Positions 56,599-64,000 of a stretch of DNA of 64,000 nt are shown in pieces; position 1 is the stretch's first letter, and each line of letters begins with the position of its first letter. The translations under genes were made by a program, and so were the position numbers. Origin of the DNA: Corynebacterium zhongnanshanii. Its GTDB lineage: Bacteria > Actinomycetota > Actinomycetes > Mycobacteriales > Mycobacteriaceae. The stretch is taken from positions 930,001 to 994,000 of the forward strand of contig NZ_CP061033.1 of NCBI RefSeq assembly GCF_014490575.1, given 5' to 3'. The notes under the pieces were generated by a model. It was not told where the DNA came from. It made no database searches and saw nothing but the letters and a program-made list of their open reading frames with translations.

Positions 56599-56654
56599 TG
56601 TTGCACCATCCTGCGACTGTTAACTATCACCATGGCAGAAAGTTCTAGAAGATC

Positions 56655-57215
56655 ATGCCAAAAGTAAGTGATGTGGACTTAGCGGAAAAGAAATCCGAAA
56701 TCCTCAGCGGAGCTCGGCATTGCTTTGCGACCTATGGATACGACGGGGCCACCGTCGCGCGGCTGGAAGAAGCAACCGGGAAATCCCGCGGTGCTATTTT
56801 TCACCACTATGGGAATAAGGACGCATTGTTCTTAGCAGTAGCCCACGATGACATGAAGCGCATGGCGGATATTGCTGCAAGCGAAGGACTGATTGGCGCC
56901 ATTCGCGTCATGATGACTGATGAAAAACTGAATGACTGGTGGGGCATGCGCGTGGAGATTATTCGCCGCGTGAATATGGATCCGTGTTTCTCTGCCAAAT
57001 GGGAATTGGATCAAGTGTCCTTAAGAACCACCGTTCGGGAACGCTTGAGGGAACAACAGCACAGTGGCCAGTTGCGCACAGACGTTTCCGTGGAGACCAT
57101 GGCGCAGCTGCTGGAAACCGTGCTGGAAGGCGTGTTGGCTCGCCTGGCCCAAGGCCAAGGCTCCACTGATGTGCCGGCCACGCTGGACTATGTGGAGAAC
57201 ATGCTCCGCGCGTAG
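56655..57215 (+). CDS. acnR: TetR-family repressor of aconitase AcnR
   Basis: A 186-aa TetR regulator. The helix-turn-helix is at about residues 25-48 (YGYDGATVARLEEATGKSRGAIFHHYGNK), and the C-terminal effector domain matches AcnR, which represses acn and is known to bind citrate-Mg2+. It lies 165 bp after acn, the usual place. A matching operator is seen in the acn promoter. Start MPKVSDVDLAEKK has a weak AGAAGA upstream. Confidence 0.93.
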   Translation: MPKVSDVDLAEKKSEILSGARHCFATYGYDGATVARLEEATGKSRGAIFHHYGNKDALFLAVAHDDMKRMADIAASEGLIGAIRVMMTDEKLNDWWGMRVEIIRRVNMDPCFSAKWELDQVSLRTTVRERLREQQHSGQLRTDVSVETMAQLLETVLEGVLARLAQGQGSTDVPATLDYVENMLRA

Positions 57216-57275
57216 GCGCCGTGTGCGCATAGCGTAGGCGCTCTGCGTGTACAGCGTAAGTGCTCTGCATGCATA
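57210..57275 (+). repeat. Three tandem 22-bp imperfect repeats over the acnR stop
   Basis: Units begin GCGTAGGCGC (57210), GCGTAGGCGC (57232) and GCGTAAGTGC (57254). Each carries TAG/TAA, the first being the acnR stop. The third runs into the following terminator stem. Confidence 0.7.
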
Positions 57276-57308
57276 AAGGCCCCCGGATAACCGGGGGCCT
57301 TTATGCAT
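57269..57308. terminator. Strong hairpin after acnR
   Basis: A perfect 18-bp stem, ATGCATAAAGGCCCCCGG and its complement, with an ATAA tetraloop. The stem includes AAA/TTT near the base, so it may work in either direction. It separates acnR from the ACT-protein operon. Confidence 0.85.
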
Positions 57309-57370
57309 GTCTCACACCACGGGGCTCCCCTAACGCGCATGGGGCACGGCGCCGGGTTACGATAGATCCC

Positions 57371-57640
57371 ATGATTGCAATTATGACTGTCACCGGATTG
57401 GACCACACCGGCATCATTGCTGCTGTTTCTGCAAAGTGCGCAGAGCTGGACGTCAATATCCTCAATGTCTCCCAGACCATCATGGACAAGTACTTCACCA
57501 TGATCCTGCACGTACAGTTCGACGATGACGTTCACGGAATTTCCGATATTCAAGATGCCATGAAGGCAGTCGAGGACCAGGAAAAGCTGGTCATCCGGGT
57601 GCAATCTGAAGCTATTTTCAGCGCGATGCATCAAATCTAG
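57371..57640 (+). CDS. ACT-domain protein (UPF0237-like)
   Basis: An 89-aa single ACT domain: [25 protein letters not shown], the ligand-site DHxGI motif, then [14 protein letters not shown]. Family members (UPF0237) typically pair with a UPF0210 gene, as here, 58 nt before the next start. It could bind an amino acid and regulate its partner; no ligand is known. Ribosome site is weak. Confidence 0.88.
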   Translation: MIAIMTVTGLDHTGIIAAVSAKCAELDVNILNVSQTIMDKYFTMILHVQFDDDVHGISDIQDAMKAVEDQEKLVIRVQSEAIFSAMHQI

Positions 57641-57698
57641 CGCTCAGTTGCCACCGAACGTGTCCCGTGACCTCTCCTCGATAAAGGAATCCCTGTCT

Positions 57699-59135
57699 GT
57701 GACTTCCCGCTCTTCCTCCTCCTATTCTGAATCTTCCAGCTCTGGCCTCTCCTCCCCCTCCACAATGTCCGCGTTTGGCGACGGCAATAGCATGAATATT
57801 CTCGAAACTATCGAGATGATTGAACGCTATCGCCTGGATATCCGCACGGTGACCATGGGCATTAACCTTGTGCCGTGCATTCGCGCCACGATGGAGGACA
57901 CCGCGGAGGCCGTCTATGACCACGTGGTATCCACGGCTCGAAACCTGGTTCCCGTGTGTGAAGAGATTGAGCGAGAACTAGGCATCCCGATCGTCAATAA
58001 GCGCATTAGCGTGACCCCCGTGGGCGTGTTGGCGACGGCGGTGGAGGGCAACCCCGTGCTCATCGCCCAGGCGCTCAATCGCGCGGCCAATGAAGTGGGA
58101 GTGAACTTCATCGGAGGCTATTCCGCGCTGGTGGAGAAGGGCGCCACGGCCGGCGAAAAGCGGCTCATTAATTCCCTACCCGAGGCACTGTCCACCACCG
58201 ACGTTGTCTGTGGATCCGTCAATGTGGCAACCTCCCGCGCCGGCATCAATATGAATGCCATTGGCCGCTTGGGTCACGTCATTAAGGAATGTGCGGAGAT
58301 GACGAAGGATGAGGCCGCCATCGCGTGCGCTAAATTGGTGATCTTCGCCAATTCCGTGTCCGATAATCCGTTTATGGCGGGCGCCTACCATGGCCTGGAA
58401 GAGCAAGACGTGGTGATTAACGTGGGCGTGTCCGGCCCCGGTGTGGTGGATCGCGCCGTGGGATCCCTGGAGGGTGCCACCCTCAACCAGGTTGCCGAGG
58501 AAATCAAGCGCGCAGCCTTTAAGATCACCCGAACCGGCCAGCTCGTGGGCGTAATGGCCGCGGAGCGTCTGGGAGTCAACTTCGGCATTGTGGACCTGTC
58601 CCTGGCCCCTACCGCCGAGCTGGGCGATTCCGTGGCTCACATTCTGGAACACATGGGCCTGGACCAGGTGGGTACGCACGGAACCACGGCGGCGCTGGCG
58701 CTGCTCAACGACGCGGTGAAGAAGGGCGGGCTCATGGCCTGCTCGCGTGTGGGTGGTCTATCGGGCTCCTTCATCCCTGTGTCTGAGGATAAGGGAATGA
58801 TCGACGCCGTCCGTTCCGGCTCCATTTCCATCGACAAGTTGGAGGCCATGACGGCCATTTGCTCGGTGGGCTTTGACATGATTGCCGTTCCCGGTGATAC
58901 GCCTGCAGCCACGATTTCCGGCATGATTGCCGACGAGGCGGCTATCGGTGTGATGAACCACAAGACCACCGCTGTGCGGGTCATCCCTGTGCCGGGTAAG
59001 GGCGTGGGCGACGAGGTGGACTTCGGTGGTCTGCTGGGGTACGCCCCGATCATCACGCTGAACTCCGTGGGCAATCAGAAGTTTATTGACCGTGGAGGCT
59101 TCATTCCAGCGCCGGTTCACGGCTTCAGGAACTAA
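57699..59135 (+). CDS. UPF0210 (DUF711, PFL-like) family protein
   Basis: A 478-aa protein of the PFL-fold-like UPF0210 family. Conserved stretches include [15 protein letters not shown] (here [15 protein letters not shown]), [33 protein letters not shown], and [20 protein letters not shown]. The N-terminal 30 residues are a Ser-rich tail not typical of the family. I start at GTG 57699, with AAAGGA 9-10 nt upstream; TTG 57648 and GTG 57660 are alternatives. Pairing with an ACT protein is conserved in many bacteria; activity is unknown. Confidence 0.88.
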   Translation: MTSRSSSSYSESSSSGLSSPSTMSAFGDGNSMNILETIEMIERYRLDIRTVTMGINLVPCIRATMEDTAEAVYDHVVSTARNLVPVCEEIERELGIPIVNKRISVTPVGVLATAVEGNPVLIAQALNRAANEVGVNFIGGYSALVEKGATAGEKRLINSLPEALSTTDVVCGSVNVATSRAGINMNAIGRLGHVIKECAEMTKDEAAIACAKLVIFANSVSDNPFMAGAYHGLEEQDVVINVGVSGPGVVDRAVGSLEGATLNQVAEEIKRAAFKITRTGQLVGVMAAERLGVNFGIVDLSLAPTAELGDSVAHILEHMGLDQVGTHGTTAALALLNDAVKKGGLMACSRVGGLSGSFIPVSEDKGMIDAVRSGSISIDKLEAMTAICSVGFDMIAVPGDTPAATISGMIADEAAIGVMNHKTTAVRVIPVPGKGVGDEVDFGGLLGYAPIITLNSVGNQKFIDRGGFIPAPVHGFRN

Positions 59136-59890
59136 TGAAGGTTTTTGACTACGCGCACGCCAGTACCACTCACGGGCAGGCTGAGGAGGCGTTGGCGCAG
59201 CCGAGTGTCCTTGCGAGCATCTCTTCTCCCCGCGAGGGCGAGAGCACGGATCCCCGTCAGACCGGCTTCACCGAGGCCTTGGCGAGTCACGGACAGTTGC
59301 CCGTACCGCGTCCCGTCGCCGGTGTGGGTGTGGGCCGAGGTTTATGCCTGCTGGGCGCGGCTGGCTGCGTGATCTGGGCCGTTGCGGTGGGCTTGGCCGG
59401 GAACGTGCTCCTGGCCGTTGCCGTGGGGGTCATCGCGGTAGCACTGCTGGCGGGTGTGGCGGTGAGTCATCGCGCCTACCGACGCCGCGTGGCGTTGGTA
59501 GAGCGCGCCTGGGACAACGGCTGGGTGCGCTTCGCGCCCGCCCGCGTGGGGGCCGTGTGGGTGTCCCACATGTCCCATCACCAGGGGACGAAGGCTCTGG
59601 ATCAGGACACGCGCTATTATTTCCAGGCTCGGGTGCAGGTCTGTTCGGCGGAGGGCGAGGAGTTATTCCAATTCGATTCTGCGCCCTTCTCCGCGCCTGC
59701 GGATAGGAACGGTGTGCCGTTGGATCTGCACACGGCTCCTACCCCGTTGGATCTGTTGGAGCCTGAGGCGTTCAATGGATGGACTGTTGCGCGGTGGATT
59801 GATGGCCACGAGGAACACACGGCGACCATTGCGACGGGACTGACGCGTCAGCAGATCTGTGCGGGGTTGACGCACGCCGGGGTGCGCTGA
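59135..59890 (+). CDS. DUF3239-like protein with two membrane helices
   Basis: A 251-aa protein. A polar N-terminus is followed by two hydrophobic helices (about 68-112, GRGLCLLGAAGCVIWAVAVG and LLAVAVGVIAVALLAGV), then a soluble C-terminal domain (VGAVWVSHMSHH, TRYYFQARVQV, FDSAPFSAPADRNGVPLD) seen in Corynebacterium DUF3239 proteins. Its ATG shares one base with the UPF0210 stop (TAATGA), so the genes are translationally coupled. Function is unknown. Confidence 0.75.
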   Translation: MKVFDYAHASTTHGQAEEALAQPSVLASISSPREGESTDPRQTGFTEALASHGQLPVPRPVAGVGVGRGLCLLGAAGCVIWAVAVGLAGNVLLAVAVGVIAVALLAGVAVSHRAYRRRVALVERAWDNGWVRFAPARVGAVWVSHMSHHQGTKALDQDTRYYFQARVQVCSAEGEELFQFDSAPFSAPADRNGVPLDLHTAPTPLDLLEPEAFNGWTVARWIDGHEEHTATIATGLTRQQICAGLTHAGVR

Positions 59891-59954
59891 GCCTGCGTCA
59901 ACGGTTCTCCTTCACGCAAAGCACACGGCCGTGGCCCGGCTGAAATCTAGTAAA

Positions 59955-59970
59955 TAGACCAAGCGGTCTG
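59955..59970. promoter_or_regulatory. TetR-type operator before the amidotransferase gene
   Basis: TAGACC-AAGC-GGTCTG is a near-perfect inverted repeat, followed at once by TTATGCT, a possible -10. The 16-bp form TAGACC-N4-GGTCTA is typical of TetR-family operators in corynebacteria. No matching regulator gene is adjacent. Confidence 0.55.
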
Positions 59971-59983
59971 TTATGCTGAGTGT

Positions 59984-60739
59984 GTGACGTTCGTACTATT
60001 GTGTCCTCGCCGCGGCGAAGAGGTCCTCGCCGCCGAATACCAGGACTTCCTCCGCTTCGCCCAACTCTCCGAACACGAATTGGAACAGCGCGCCCTCGAC
60101 ACCCCAGAGGCAACCCTGGGCGACATGACCGGCGTGACCGGCGTGTTTATCGGTGGCTCCCCCTTCACCATCACCGATCCCTATGATGAGCACTGGCAGG
60201 ACGCGGTCTCCCGCAAGCTGGTGGACTTCATCACCTCGCAGGTCGAGGCCGGCGAGGAGGGCATTCCCATCTTCGCCGCCTGCTACGGCACCGCGATGGT
60301 CGCGCATTACCTGGGCGGGAAGGTCAATGCGTCCTATTCCGAGACCCCAGGGGTGTCCACCGCCTTTTTGACCGACGCCGGCCGCCGCGACCCCCTCACG
60401 TCCCGGATCACCTCGCCGTTTCGCGTGATGACCGGGCACAAGGACTCTGTGGTGGAGCTGCCACCGAACGCTACCCTGCTGGCCACAAGCCCCCAGTGCC
60501 CCACCCAGATGTACCGTCTGGGAGACACCATGTGGGCCAGCCAATTCCACCCCGAGATGGATGGGGATGCGATTACGCGCCGTCTGAGTTTCTACGAAGA
60601 GGATGGCTACGTGGATCCTCAGAAGCTCGCGGCCACGTACGCCGCCTTCAAGGGGCACGATACGTCGGTCTCCAACAGCTTGTTGAAGCACTTCGCTGAC
60701 TTCTGTAGGGAGCGCGCCGCAGCTCGAGCTTCCCGTTAG
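59984..60739 (+). CDS. Class I glutamine amidotransferase-like protein
   Basis: A 251-aa GATase1 protein. The nucleophile Cys is in FAACYGTAM, and the second motif FHPEMD carries His and Glu. The N-terminal about 65 residues (RGEEVLAAEYQDFLRFA) are as in stand-alone GuaA-like glutaminases. No synthetase domain is fused, so the acceptor is unknown. It starts at GTG 59984; no strong ribosome site, perhaps a short leader from the promoter immediately upstream. Its stop overlaps the convergent ABC-F stop by 4 bp. Confidence 0.85.
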   Translation: MTFVLLCPRRGEEVLAAEYQDFLRFAQLSEHELEQRALDTPEATLGDMTGVTGVFIGGSPFTITDPYDEHWQDAVSRKLVDFITSQVEAGEEGIPIFAACYGTAMVAHYLGGKVNASYSETPGVSTAFLTDAGRRDPLTSRITSPFRVMTGHKDSVVELPPNATLLATSPQCPTQMYRLGDTMWASQFHPEMDGDAITRRLSFYEEDGYVDPQKLAATYAAFKGHDTSVSNSLLKHFADFCRERAAARASR

Positions 60740-62367
60740 GCCAGCTCCACGATCTCCATGTACTCGTCGTTCCACAGATCCTCGGTGCCATCGGGAAGGA
60801 CGATGACGCGCTCTGGCTCCAAGGCCTTCACAGCACCGGGGTCGTGGGTCACCAGCACCACCGCTCCCGTGTAGGTACGCAGCGCATCGAGCACCTGCTC
60901 GCGCGACTGGGGATCCAGGTTGTTCGTCGGCTCGTCCAGGAGCAGGACATTTGCTCGGGAGCTCACCAGCGTCGCCAATGCCAAACGGGTCTTTTCACCA
61001 CCGGACAGCGTGCCCGCCGGCTGATCCAACTGCTCCCCGGAGAACATGAACGCGCCGAGCAGGCCGCGCAGGTCCTGCTCGCCGGCGTCCGGGCAGGCCT
61101 CGATGGCGTTTTGCCACACGGACTTCTCCCCATCAATCGTGTCGTGCTCCTGGGCGAAGTAGCCCACCTTCAACCCGTAGCCGCTGACAATGCCGCCCTC
61201 GCCATCGGTTCTCTCCACTCCGGCGAGGAGCTTCAACAGCGTGGTCTTACCAGCGCCGTTGAACCCCAGCACCACCACGCGGCTGCCCTTGTCAATGGCC
61301 AGGTCAACGCCCGCGAATACCTCCAGGGAGCCGTACATCTTCGTCAGTCCCTTGGCGTTCATGGGGGTCTTGCCGCACGGCGCCGGCTCTGGGAAGGAGA
61401 TGGACGCCACCCGGTCCTCTACGCGTACCTCGTCCAGACTGTCCATCATCCGGTCGGCGCGGGCTGCCATCTGCTTGGCAGCCTTCGCCTTCGTGGCCTT
61501 GGCGCCGAGCTTATCCGCCTGCTGTCGCAGCGCACTGGCCTTCTTTTCTGCATTCGCACGTTCGCGTCGACGGCGGGCTTCGTCGGTCGCGCGGGCGTCG
61601 AGATATTTCTTCCAGCCCATGTTGTACACGTCGGCCTCGCCGCGCACGGCGTCCAGGAACCAGATTTTATTGCAGACGTCCTCCAGCAGCTCCACGTCGT
61701 GGGAGATCATGATCAAGCCGCCCTCGTGCTTCGACAGGAATCCACGCAGCCACGTGATGGAGTCGGCATCCAGGTGGTTAGTTGGCTCGTCCAGCAGCAA
61801 CGTGGTTTGGGAACGGCCCGATCCGGACGTCGCTGCGAAGAGAATCTGCGCTAGCTCCACACGGCGGCGCTGACCACCGGAGAGCGTTTTCAGCTGTTGA
61901 TCCAGCACGCGTTCCGGAAGACCGAGAGCGTCGCAGATGCGAGCGGCTTCACTGTCCGCCTCGTAGCCACCCAGCGCCTGGTAGCGCTCCTCCAGGCGGG
62001 AGTACTTCCGAATCGCCGCATCCCGCTTCGTCTCGGATTCGCTGAACTCCATCAACTCCTGTTGACGTTCCATCTGGTTGCGGATCTGATCCAGCCCGCG
62101 GGCGGAGAGCACACGGTCGCGCGCGGTCTGCTCAATATCGCCCTCCTTGGAGTCCTGCGGCAGGTAACCCAGTTCGCCGGAGCGGGTGACGGAACCACCA
62201 TAGGGCTCGCCCTCCCCCGCAAGGATGCGCATAGTGGTGGTTTTGCCCGCGCCATTGCGACCAACCAAGCCGATGCGGTCACCCGGCTGCACCCGCAGCA
62301 TTTGCCCTGGGGCGTTCAGGAGGGTTCGGGCTCCAACACGTACTTCGAGGTCATTGGTCACAATCAC
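60736..62367 (-). CDS. ABC-F family ATPase (ribosome-associated, Rv1473-like)
   Basis: A 543-aa soluble protein with two ABC domains. The first has Walker A GRNGAGKTT, signature LSGGQRRRVELA and LLLDEPTNHLD; the second has GFNGAGKTT, LSGGEKTRLALA and LLLDEPTNNLD. A charged linker (ARRRRERANAEKKASALRQQ) separates them. Lack of membrane segments marks it as an ABC-F translation factor or drug-protection ATPase. Neighbours match M. tuberculosis Rv1473 next to acnR/acn. Antibiotic protection is possible but cannot be told from sequence alone. Confidence 0.9.
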   Translation of the reverse strand: MIVTNDLEVRVGARTLLNAPGQMLRVQPGDRIGLVGRNGAGKTTTMRILAGEGEPYGGSVTRSGELGYLPQDSKEGDIEQTARDRVLSARGLDQIRNQMERQQELMEFSESETKRDAAIRKYSRLEERYQALGGYEADSEAARICDALGLPERVLDQQLKTLSGGQRRRVELAQILFAATSGSGRSQTTLLLDEPTNHLDADSITWLRGFLSKHEGGLIMISHDVELLEDVCNKIWFLDAVRGEADVYNMGWKKYLDARATDEARRRRERANAEKKASALRQQADKLGAKATKAKAAKQMAARADRMMDSLDEVRVEDRVASISFPEPAPCGKTPMNAKGLTKMYGSLEVFAGVDLAIDKGSRVVVLGFNGAGKTTLLKLLAGVERTDGEGGIVSGYGLKVGYFAQEHDTIDGEKSVWQNAIEACPDAGEQDLRGLLGAFMFSGEQLDQPAGTLSGGEKTRLALATLVSSRANVLLLDEPTNNLDPQSREQVLDALRTYTGAVVLVTHDPGAVKALEPERVIVLPDGTEDLWNDEYMEIVELA

Positions 62368-62461
62368 AAAGAGTCAGCTTAGCAGCCTCCACGCACGGTG
62401 GCGCTACCTGTCTGCCGAAGCGGTGGTTGGTGGCATTCGAGGATTGGTTACACTCGGTCGG

Positions 62462-63631
62462 GTGGACGATCTTCATATCCTTGGCGCCGGCCCCGCGGGT
62501 GCGTTCCTTGCTCTGCGCGCCGCGCACCGGGGACTCCGCCCCCATATCCATGATCCACGAGGGCTGCGGGTATGGCCTGCCACGTATGGGATACTCGACG
62601 CCCAGCATCTCCCCTCCTGGCTTCTCCCCTATCTCTCGGCCCCCTATGAGTTAAGGGTCGTGGCTCGCGAGACGGTCAGCCCGGATTTTCACTATCGGAT
62701 CCTGGATAACGCGGCTGTGGTGGAAGCGGTGCGCCAGGTTGCGGTGGTGCACACCGAGAGCGTGGACGCGGAGGGTATTCGGCAACTGTCTTCTGTATCG
62801 GCGGCATCTTCTGCACTGCCTGTGGTGGACTGCACCGGTGCCCCACGAGACAACGCGGCGTTTCAGATTGCCGTGGGCGTGGTGATGGATAAAGCCGCCG
62901 AGCCTACGTTCATGGATTGGAGCCCCTCGGGGGAACTGCCGTCCTTCCTCTACGTGCAGAACTTGCCTGATGGGACGCTGTTTGAGGAAACTCTGTTGGC
63001 GCATCGGCTGCGCCCGTCGGCGGAAGAGTATCACCGAGTGGTGGCGCAACTGCGGGAGCAGCTGAGGGACCGGCTGGACGCTCAAGGCGTGGTCGCCCGG
63101 GACGCGTTCGACAGCGCGGTGCTGCGGGAGGAACACGTGTGCATCCCCATGGGCACACGAGCGCAGGCGCGAGACGGCAGCGTATGTTTCGGCGCTCGCG
63201 CGGGCTTGATTAACCCCGCGACGGGCTATTCTGTGGCACATTCCGCCGCGTGGGCGGATACGCTGCTGGATGAGATCCTGGGCATACGCCAGTCGTGGCG
63301 GCGCTGGGTAGCTGCGCAGGCCAATAAGGAGCTGGCATTCTGGCTGCGAAACCTCGGTGCCGAGCTCATCATGCGTGCAGAGGGTGACACACTCCAGGAC
63401 TTTTTCCAGCACTTCTTCCGGCTTGAGACGCAGCATCAGGTGGCCTACCTCGAAGGACACAATGGTCTTGGGGTTGCCAGGACCATGTGGACACTGCGGA
63501 AACATACAGGAATCCGCCACGCGTTCCTCCAACCGTTGTGGAGGAGCCCGTGGCGGATTCTGGGGCACACCCTGCGCCGGGGCCGCAGGCAGTGCCAGGC
63601 CTCGCGGCGTTACACCGAGAAGCCGAGGTAG
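62462..63631 (+). CDS. Lycopene cyclase (CrtY/CrtL type)
   Basis: A 389-aa FAD/NAD(P)-binding protein starting VDDLHILGAGPAGAFLAL, a Rossmann beta-alpha-beta motif. GARAGLINPATGYSVA near residue 250 is the diagnostic lycopene cyclase stretch, and the C-terminal part (RLETQHQVAYLEG) fits. It would form beta-ionone rings on lycopene. No other carotenoid genes (crtE, crtB, crtI) are in the window. The start is a GTG at 62462 without a clear ribosome site. It overlaps the SufT-like gene by 22 bp, tail to tail. Confidence 0.82.
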   Translation: MDDLHILGAGPAGAFLALRAAHRGLRPHIHDPRGLRVWPATYGILDAQHLPSWLLPYLSAPYELRVVARETVSPDFHYRILDNAAVVEAVRQVAVVHTESVDAEGIRQLSSVSAASSALPVVDCTGAPRDNAAFQIAVGVVMDKAAEPTFMDWSPSGELPSFLYVQNLPDGTLFEETLLAHRLRPSAEEYHRVVAQLREQLRDRLDAQGVVARDAFDSAVLREEHVCIPMGTRAQARDGSVCFGARAGLINPATGYSVAHSAAWADTLLDEILGIRQSWRRWVAAQANKELAFWLRNLGAELIMRAEGDTLQDFFQHFFRLETQHQVAYLEGHNGLGVARTMWTLRKHTGIRHAFLQPLWRSPWRILGHTLRRGRRQCQASRRYTEKPR

Positions 63632-63987
63632 CGCAGCTGCTCGCGGCCTTCGTCGTTAATCATCTGAGGGCCCCACGCCGGGGTCCACACCCAGTTGATC
63701 TGCAGCTCGCTGATCTCATCCACGTTGCCCAGCACCGCGGAGTTAGCCTGATCCTCGATCATGTCCTGAAGCGGGCAGGCCGGAGACGTCAAGGTCATGT
63801 TGACCACGGCACGGTGACCGTCCTCAACCCAGATGTCATACACCAGTCCAAGATCAACCACGTTGATCCCCAGCTCCGGGTCAATCACATCCATGAGGTA
63901 CTCCTCCACCTTCCCGGCAAGAATAGCCATCTCCGCCGGGCGCTCCTTCGGCCCTTCGGGAACAGCCTCTAAGGGGTTGGGGTCCAT
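63610..63987 (-). CDS. SufT-like (MIP18/DUF59) Fe-S cluster assembly factor, 5' end uncertain
   Basis: 125 visible residues. VIDPELGINVVDLGLVYDI and TLTSPACPLQDMIEDQ, with the single conserved Cys, are the MIP18 family core; LQINWVWTPAWGPQMI and YLGFSV end the protein. The family helps Fe-S cluster maturation, and in actinobacteria the gene follows the suf operon (Rv1466). An ATG at 63987 is the last one in the window, but the frame is still open to the edge and there is no ribosome site, so the true start may lie beyond 64000. Confidence 0.88.
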   Translation of the reverse strand: MDPNPLEAVPEGPKERPAEMAILAGKVEEYLMDVIDPELGINVVDLGLVYDIWVEDGHRAVVNMTLTSPACPLQDMIEDQANSAVLGNVDEISELQINWVWTPAWGPQMINDEGREQLRYLGFSV

Positions 63988-64000
63988 CTCTGGGGAGGAT

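Overview
The window is a high-GC actinobacterial chromosome segment, almost certainly from a Corynebacterium. It carries mycothiol ligase MshC, RbpA, Ppm1 next to Lnt, a Pup-ligation locus without a proteasome core, and the acn-acnR pair beside a RipA-type NlpC/P60 hydrolase. From memory, gene order follows two M. tuberculosis blocks (about Rv2050-Rv2140 and Rv1466-Rv1477). The species is not identifiable with confidence; a secreted LIP-family lipase hints at a lipid-using skin-type species (inference).

Layout. 1-4.7 kb: end of a flavin dehydrogenase, an amidase and a secreted lipase. 5.0-7.3 kb: an operon yceI-like / 59-aa membrane protein / mgtE. 7.3-12 kb: zinc-motif protein, rbpA with a SigH-like promoter, ppm1-lnt-fxsA, and a small secreted protein. 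12-25.3 kb: a long minus-strand block with a DprE2-like SDR, helY, tatC, tatA, pafC, pafB, pafA, pup, dop, arc and trmI. The genes for the 20S proteasome are absent and Arc lacks the C-terminal GQYL-type tail. 25.4-27.3 kb: yoaK and a RecB-like nuclease around a large palindrome. 27.3-30.9 kb: accessory locus, where an intact lipoprotein / 620-aa WXG-PPE-like protein pair is followed upstream by two decayed tandem copies. 31-36.5 kb: aspA, then a lipoprotein-sigK-rskA operon divergent from dipZ. 36.5-45.2 kb: hisG, hisE, HAD phosphatase, thioesterase, mshC, uppP, lppL, pyrD and a PEBP-family protein. 45.4 kb: tRNA-Leu(GAG). 45.5-50.4 kb: TVP38-like protein, HTH protein, SPFH/NfeD pair, DUF3097 and an orphan. 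50.4-57.3 kb: ripA-like hydrolase, DUF6676, acn, acnR, with recognisable GlxR-like and AcnR-like operators. 57.3-64 kb: ACT protein, UPF0210, DUF3239, glutamine amidotransferase, ABC-F ATPase, lycopene cyclase and a SufT-like Fe-S factor cut near the window edge.

Most of the window is conserved housekeeping DNA. The most unusual part is the 27.3-30.9 kb locus: three tandem units of a lipoprotein gene translationally coupled (ATGA) to a helical, glycine/alanine-rich, putatively secreted protein. Two units have been cut down by deletions that appear to run between short GAAGGGG-type repeats. Function is unknown and is not asserted here. All calls come from reading the sequence and remembered family knowledge; no searches were run.
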